Shown: one piece after another, positions 59,948-64,000 of the stretch | Layout: each line of letters begins with the position of its first letter | Position numbering within the stretch: position 1 is the first letter of the stretch | Source of the DNA: an uncultured Eubacteriales bacterium | GTDB taxonomy: Bacteria; Bacillota; Clostridia; Oscillospirales; Oscillospiraceae | NCBI GenBank assembly: GCA_958402445.1 | Contig: CATXTO010000001.1 | Location: 62,001 to 126,000, forward strand | DNA: 64,000 nt | Reading direction: 5' to 3' | Program-made: the position numbers and the translations under genes | The notes under the pieces: model-generated | Database searches by the model: none | What the model was told of the DNA's origin: nothing | What the model saw: the letters and a program-made list of their open reading frames with translations, nothing else

Positions 59948-60807
59948 GGGATTCCGGCGGCGTGAAGTGGCTTATTTTAATGGGACCGACCGGTGCCGGG
60001 AAGCTGCGTTGCGCCCAAACGCTGCAAGGAGTCGGATATGCGCCGCTCATTGGCATACCTGTTTCCCTCCTTCCCAAATTAGAGGAGCCCCGGGATCTGG
60101 TGATTGTCCCCCGTGTTGAGTCCGCACAGGACGCGGCATGTCTTCTTGCCTGCCTGCCCATGCTGGCCGTATCCCGCCAGGTGGAGGCGATCTATTTTCA
60201 GGCCACGGCGGAGGAGCTGCTCTGCCGGCTGAAAGCGGAGCGTCGCCGCCATCCAGACCAGTCCGGCGGGAAAACATTGCTGGAGGCCTGCCAAACAGAA
60301 ATTCTTCGGCTACAACCTCTGGCGGAAGCGGCGGGCCGGTGTATTCCCTGTTGGCCATATGACAGCAGCGCCCAGCGCCGGGCTTGCTTGACGCAGGTTC
60401 CGGCGCAGGACGGCAGAATGTCCGTCCGAGTTTGCTCCTTCAGCTTCCGCCATGGCGCGCCCTTGGAGGCGGATTTGGTGTTGGATGCGCGGTGTCTGCC
60501 AAATCCTTACTATAACGCTACCTTACGCAGCGGCACCGGGCTGGACGGAGAGGTGGCAGAGTACGTCTTCTCTTCCGAGCCGGCTTGCCGCTTCATGAAT
60601 AAATGGTTGGCGTTTTTGGAAGAAGCCGTCCGCCAATATGAGACGGAGGGGAAGCGGGAGCTGGTAATTGCCGTAGGCTGCACCGGCGGCCGGCATCGGT
60701 CTGTAGCGGTGGCAGTGCGCGTGGCGGCGTTTTTATCCCAGCGGGGATATGGCTGCGTACTTCGACACCTGGAGCTCGGGCCAAAGGAAAGCGAAAGGAT
60801 GGATTGA
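59944..60807 (+). CDS. rapZ: RapZ-like protein with degenerate nucleotide-binding site
   Basis: The 287-residue protein matches RapZ/YvcJ in its C-terminal half: LDARCLPNPYYNATLRSGTG and AVGCTGGRHRSVAVAVRVA, the RNA- and metabolite-binding domain. The N-terminal P-loop reads GPTGAGKL where the family has G-x-S-G-A-G-K-S/T, so the hydroxyl residue is lost. The Walker-B strand FLDA is replaced by IYFQATAEELL, although RLKAERRRHP remains. GTPase/ATPase activity may be lost. It sits between murB and whiA, the usual neighbourhood. Confidence 0.85.
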   Translation: MRDSGGVKWLILMGPTGAGKLRCAQTLQGVGYAPLIGIPVSLLPKLEEPRDLVIVPRVESAQDAACLLACLPMLAVSRQVEAIYFQATAEELLCRLKAERRRHPDQSGGKTLLEACQTEILRLQPLAEAAGRCIPCWPYDSSAQRRACLTQVPAQDGRMSVRVCSFSFRHGAPLEADLVLDARCLPNPYYNATLRSGTGLDGEVAEYVFSSEPACRFMNKWLAFLEEAVRQYETEGKRELVIAVGCTGGRHRSVAVAVRVAAFLSQRGYGCVLRHLELGPKESERMD

Positions 60808-60822
60808 GATGAGGAATGCATT

Positions 60823-61719
60823 ATGTCCTTTTCTTCCCAGGTAAAGAGTGAAATTTGCCGGACTCTGCCCAGTAAAAAGTGTTGCTCTGTGGCACAGTGC
60901 TTCGGTATTTTACTTTTCTGCAACACATTTACACCGGATTTGGTACGGATCGTGACGGAGAGCAAAGAGCTGGCCGTCCTTTTGCCCCGCCTGTTTCAAA
61001 AGGCGTTCGGTTTTGAGTTTGACGCCGTGCCCCCCGGTGCGGGCGGAAAACAGACCTTTTTAATCTCTAAGCCGGACAAGCTGGCCGCCATTTTGGATAT
61101 CTATGGATTTAGCCGGGCAGATACTGTCGCATTACATGTCAATCTCGGGGTTTTGGAGGAGGACTGCTGTAAAACAGCTTTTCTGCGCGGTGCGTTTCTG
61201 GCGGGAGGTTCCGTGACGGACCCTGCTAAGGGGTACCATTTGGAGATTACGACCTCCCATCGGCTGGTCAGCCGGGAGACCTATACCCTGATTCAGGAAA
61301 TGCTGGGCGCTTACCCCAAGGCTACCGGGCGCGGCGGCAGCAGTGTTTTATATTTTAAGCAGAGCGATACGATTGAGGATTTTTTAACTTTCTTGGGCGC
61401 GCCGTTGAGCGCCATGGGGATTATGGAGGCAAAGCTGGAAAAAGAGCTGAAAAATAAGGTAAACCGGCGGTGCAATTGCGACGATGCCAACACCTCCAAG
61501 GTAGTGGATGCCGCGCAGATGCAGTTGACGGCCATCCGAATGTTGGAGGGAGCCGGGAAGTTGGAGAGTCTGCCGCCTAAGCTATACCAGGCGGCCCAGG
61601 CCAGATTGGACAACCCGGAATCCAACCTGACGGAGCTGGCGGAGCTGATGGACCCTCCCATCACGAAATCCGCCATGAATCACAGGCTGCGGCGGCTGAT
61701 GGACTTGGCGGAAACGTAG
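60823..61719 (+). CDS. whiA: DNA-binding protein WhiA
   Basis: The 298-residue protein has the WhiA form: an N-terminal LAGLIDADG-like fold (LPSKKCCSVAQCFGILLFC, then CCKTAFLRGAFLAGGSVTDP and KGYHLEI) and a C-terminal helix-turn-helix (NRRCNCDDANTSKVVDAAQ, LTELAELMDPPITKSAMNHR). It links division and metabolism in Firmicutes and sporulation in Actinobacteria. It starts 15 bp after rapZ; a yvcK gene, often found between them, is missing. Confidence 0.93.
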   Translation: MSFSSQVKSEICRTLPSKKCCSVAQCFGILLFCNTFTPDLVRIVTESKELAVLLPRLFQKAFGFEFDAVPPGAGGKQTFLISKPDKLAAILDIYGFSRADTVALHVNLGVLEEDCCKTAFLRGAFLAGGSVTDPAKGYHLEITTSHRLVSRETYTLIQEMLGAYPKATGRGGSSVLYFKQSDTIEDFLTFLGAPLSAMGIMEAKLEKELKNKVNRRCNCDDANTSKVVDAAQMQLTAIRMLEGAGKLESLPPKLYQAAQARLDNPESNLTELAELMDPPITKSAMNHRLRRLMDLAET

Positions 61720-61737
61720 CAGGAAAGGAGCGGGGAG

Positions 61738-64000
61738 ATGGGATTTGTTCATTTGCATGTCCACTCGGAGTACAGTCTTTTGGACGGCGCTTGCCGCATC
61801 AGCGGCATCATGGACCGGGTAAAGGAGCTAGGGCAGGATGCAGTGGCGATTACGGACCACGGAGCCATGTATGGCGTAATTGATTTTTACAAAGCTGCCA
61901 AGGCAGCCGGAATTAAGCCCATTATTGGCTGCGAGGTCTATGTTGCGCCTAGGACCATGGCCGACCGCGTCCATGGCATCGACAACGAGTCTTATCATTT
62001 GGTCTTGCTGTGCGAGAATATGGAGGGCTACGCCAATCTCAGCACGTTGGTCTCCGAGGGGTTTTTAAACGGCTTTTATGGAAAGCCCCGGGTGGATTTG
62101 GCGCTGCTGCGACGGCATGCCAAGGGCCTGATCGCCCTGTCCGCCTGCCTGGCTGGAGCAATCCCTCAGAGGCTCATGGAAAACGATTATGAGGCTGCGA
62201 AAGCATACGCCTTGGAGCTCTCTCAGATTTTCGGGCCGGACAACTTTTATTTGGAGCTGCAGGACCACGGCATCGAGGCGCAGCGGACAGTAAACACAGG
62301 ACTGTATCGGCTCTCCCGGGAGACTGGACTGCCGTTGGTCGTTACCAACGACGCCCACTACTTACGGAAAGAGGACGCGAAAGTTCAGGACGTCTTGCTG
62401 TGCGTCCAGACGGGAAAATCCGTGGACGACCCCAACCGCATGCGTTTTGAAACCGAGGAATTCTATTTGAAAAGCGAAGGGGAGCTGCAGGAGCTGTTCC
62501 CCCACGCCCAGGAGGCCTTTGAAAACACGGTGCGCATAGCGGACCGCTGTCAGGTGGATTTTACCTTTAATCAATATCATCTGCCGGAGTTTCAGCTGCC
62601 GGAAGGGGTGTCCGCTTGGGATTATTTTTGCAAGCTGTGCCGGGACGGCTTTGCCCGCCGCTATCCCAAACCTGGGGAGGGTTACAGCCAGCGTCTGGAC
62701 TATGAAATGGAAATGATTCGGAAGATGGGATATGTGGACTATTTTCTCATCGTCTCAGATTTCGTCGCATTTGCCAAAGACGCGGGTATTCCCGTGGGTC
62801 CGGGACGGGGCTCCGCCGCCGGGTCCATGGTAAGCTACTGCCTGGGCATCACGGATATTGATCCCATGGAGTACGCTCTGATTTTCGAGCGTTTTTTAAA
62901 CCCGGCGCGGGTGAGTATGCCGGATATTGATATCGATTTCTGTCAGGCCAGACGGGGCGAGGTCATCGATTATGTAACCAAGAAATACGGACCGGACCAT
63001 GTTGCGCAAATTGTCACTTTTGGCACCATGGCGGCCCGGGGCGCCATCCGGGACGTGGGACGGGCGTTGAACTTCACCTATGCGGAGACTGATGTGGTGG
63101 CGAAGCTGGTGCCTTCGACGCCTCACATCACGTTAGACGAGGCGCTGCGGGTTTCCCCGCAGTTGAGGGATATGTACCAGGGGGACGACCGGGTACGGAC
63201 GCTCCTGGACACAGCCAGAGCCCTGGAGGGAATGCCGCGCAATACCTCCACCCACGCCGCTGGAATTGTCATCACCAAGCTGCCGGTGGAGCACTATGTA
63301 CCGCTGTCCCGGAACGATGAAACCATTGTAACTCAATACACTATGACCACCATTGAAGAGCTGGGCTTGCTAAAAATGGATTTTTTGGGCCTACGCAATT
63401 TGACGGTTATTGCAGACGCAGAGGAGGAGATTCAAAAAACAGAGCCGGAGTTCTCCATGCGAGAAATCTCGCAGACCGATGCGCAGACCTTTGCCATGCT
63501 GTCGGAGGGGAAGACCCAAGGGGTCTTTCAGCTGGAATCAGCCGGAATTACTGGCGTTTGCACTGGGATGAAGCCCACCTCCATTGAGGATTTGACCGCC
63601 ATTGTGGCCCTATACCGGCCCGGTCCCATGGACTCGATTCCCCGGTTCATCTCCTGTAAGCTTCATCCTGAGACGATCACCTATGTCACGCCCCTGCTGG
63701 AGCCCATTTTAAAGGTCACCTATGGCTGTATCGTGTACCAGGAGCAGGTTATTGAGATATTCCAAAAGCTGGGCGGTTACACCTTGGGCCAGGCGGACAA
63801 CATTCGCCGGGCGATTTCCAAGAAAAAGCAAAAAATCATCGAAGACGAGCGGCGTGTCTTCGTCTATGGAGATCAAGGGCAGGGAATTCCCGGCGCCGTG
63901 GCCAATGGGGTATCCGAGCAGGTGGCCCAATCGATCTATGACGATATCGTGGATTTCGCCAATTATGCCTTCAATAAATCCCATGCGGTATGCTATGCTA
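61738..64000 (+). CDS. dnaE: DNA polymerase III alpha subunit DnaE (partial, runs off the window)
   Basis: The first 754 residues are present. The PHP domain opens FVHLHVHSEYSLLDGACR, with AITDHGAMYG next. The polymerase core follows with GPGRGSAAGSMVSYCLGI and MPDIDIDFCQARRGEVIDY, which carries catalytic Asp residues. The last residues are FANYAFNKSHAVCYA. This is DnaE rather than PolC, since no 3'-5' exonuclease insertion is seen. GGGGAG lies immediately ahead of ATG 61738. It is 18 bp from whiA and likely in the same operon. Confidence 0.95.
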   Translation, partial: MGFVHLHVHSEYSLLDGACRISGIMDRVKELGQDAVAITDHGAMYGVIDFYKAAKAAGIKPIIGCEVYVAPRTMADRVHGIDNESYHLVLLCENMEGYANLSTLVSEGFLNGFYGKPRVDLALLRRHAKGLIALSACLAGAIPQRLMENDYEAAKAYALELSQIFGPDNFYLELQDHGIEAQRTVNTGLYRLSRETGLPLVVTNDAHYLRKEDAKVQDVLLCVQTGKSVDDPNRMRFETEEFYLKSEGELQELFPHAQEAFENTVRIADRCQVDFTFNQYHLPEFQLPEGVSAWDYFCKLCRDGFARRYPKPGEGYSQRLDYEMEMIRKMGYVDYFLIVSDFVAFAKDAGIPVGPGRGSAAGSMVSYCLGITDIDPMEYALIFERFLNPARVSMPDIDIDFCQARRGEVIDYVTKKYGPDHVAQIVTFGTMAARGAIRDVGRALNFTYAETDVVAKLVPSTPHITLDEALRVSPQLRDMYQGDDRVRTLLDTARALEGMPRNTSTHAAGIVITKLPVEHYVPLSRNDETIVTQYTMTTIEELGLLKMDFLGLRNLTVIADAEEEIQKTEPEFSMREISQTDAQTFAMLSEGKTQGVFQLESAGITGVCTGMKPTSIEDLTAIVALYRPGPMDSIPRFISCKLHPETITYVTPLLEPILKVTYGCIVYQEQVIEIFQKLGGYTLGQADNIRRAISKKKQKIIEDERRVFVYGDQGQGIPGAVANGVSEQVAQSIYDDIVDFANYAFNKSHAVCYA

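Noticed and set aside
1..64000. CRISPR array, rRNA or complete tRNA genes
   Set aside because: No series of regularly spaced direct repeats and no rRNA or full tRNA pattern was seen on reading both strands; a dedicated search was not possible.

Overview
The window looks like a chromosomal segment of an anaerobic, probably spore-forming member of the class Clostridia. Gene content and moderately high GC suggest an Oscillospiraceae-type gut organism, but the genus is not resolvable from this sequence alone. Supporting signs are a pyruvate:ferredoxin oxidoreductase, a B12-dependent class II ribonucleotide reductase, a glutamate mutase pathway, SLH-domain surface proteins, a YhbD/bactofilin pair, WhiA, consensus Firmicutes-type promoters (TTGACA-17-TATAAT) and strong AGGAGG ribosome binding sites with frequent TTG/GTG starts.

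Layout. 1-4.3 kb: end of an unknown gene, a GT2 lipid-linked glycosyltransferase, two GNAT acetyltransferase genes behind a short leader-peptide attenuator, and pgsA. 4.4-6.6 kb: nrdJ (minus). 6.7-9.4 kb: a YhbD-type regulator with its bactofilin, a NUDIX hydrolase and a zincin-like protein. 9.4-12.2 kb (minus): a probable 6S RNA, a CBS-domain protein and asnB. 12.3-17.6 kb: a small helical protein, a three-gene SpoIID-like/peptidoglycan-binding operon, a membrane protein, a Cu/Zn-SOD-like protein and a lipoprotein. 17.6-19.9 kb: hairpin repeats, a secreted PepSY-like protein and a decayed SLH/clan-CD protease gene. 20-25.4 kb: nifJ/por and the divergent comM. 25.5-28.4 kb: a lipoprotein and a redox operon (rhodanese lipoprotein, Rrf2 regulator, RclA-like flavoprotein).

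28.7-41.6 kb is a coherent fermentation cluster. On the minus strand run citD-citE-citF, then glmS-glmL-glmE-mal, then arcA-arcB. Divergently lie citC, a P-loop protein and a citX-citG fusion. Together they fit glutamate fermentation by the methylaspartate route, with the citrate-lyase-type enzyme most likely acting as citramalate lyase. Pyruvate would pass to the pyruvate oxidoreductase at 20-23.7 kb. Mesaconase is not in the window.

41.7-49.6 kb carries an FMN-type protein, a small hypothetical, ddl, a DUF1934 protein, a two-domain ABC ATPase, an orphan solute-binding lipoprotein and an LtaS-type phosphoglycerol transferase. 59-64 kb carries murB-rapZ-whiA-dnaE, dnaE being cut by the window end; yvcK, often found between rapZ and whiA, is missing.

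The most striking region is 49.8-58.7 kb. A tyrosine recombinase gene is enclosed by perfect 26-bp inverted repeats, with an outward-facing promoter just inside the left repeat. In the opposite orientation that promoter would point at the two surface genes to the right. The first encodes a secreted protein with a cohesin-like domain and three SLH repeats. The second encodes a 2034-residue subtilisin with a dockerin-like module inserted between its catalytic His and Ser. I infer a phase-variable, cohesin-dockerin-anchored cell-surface protease. The repeats, promoter motifs and dockerin pattern are visible in the sequence; inversion and binding are inferences.
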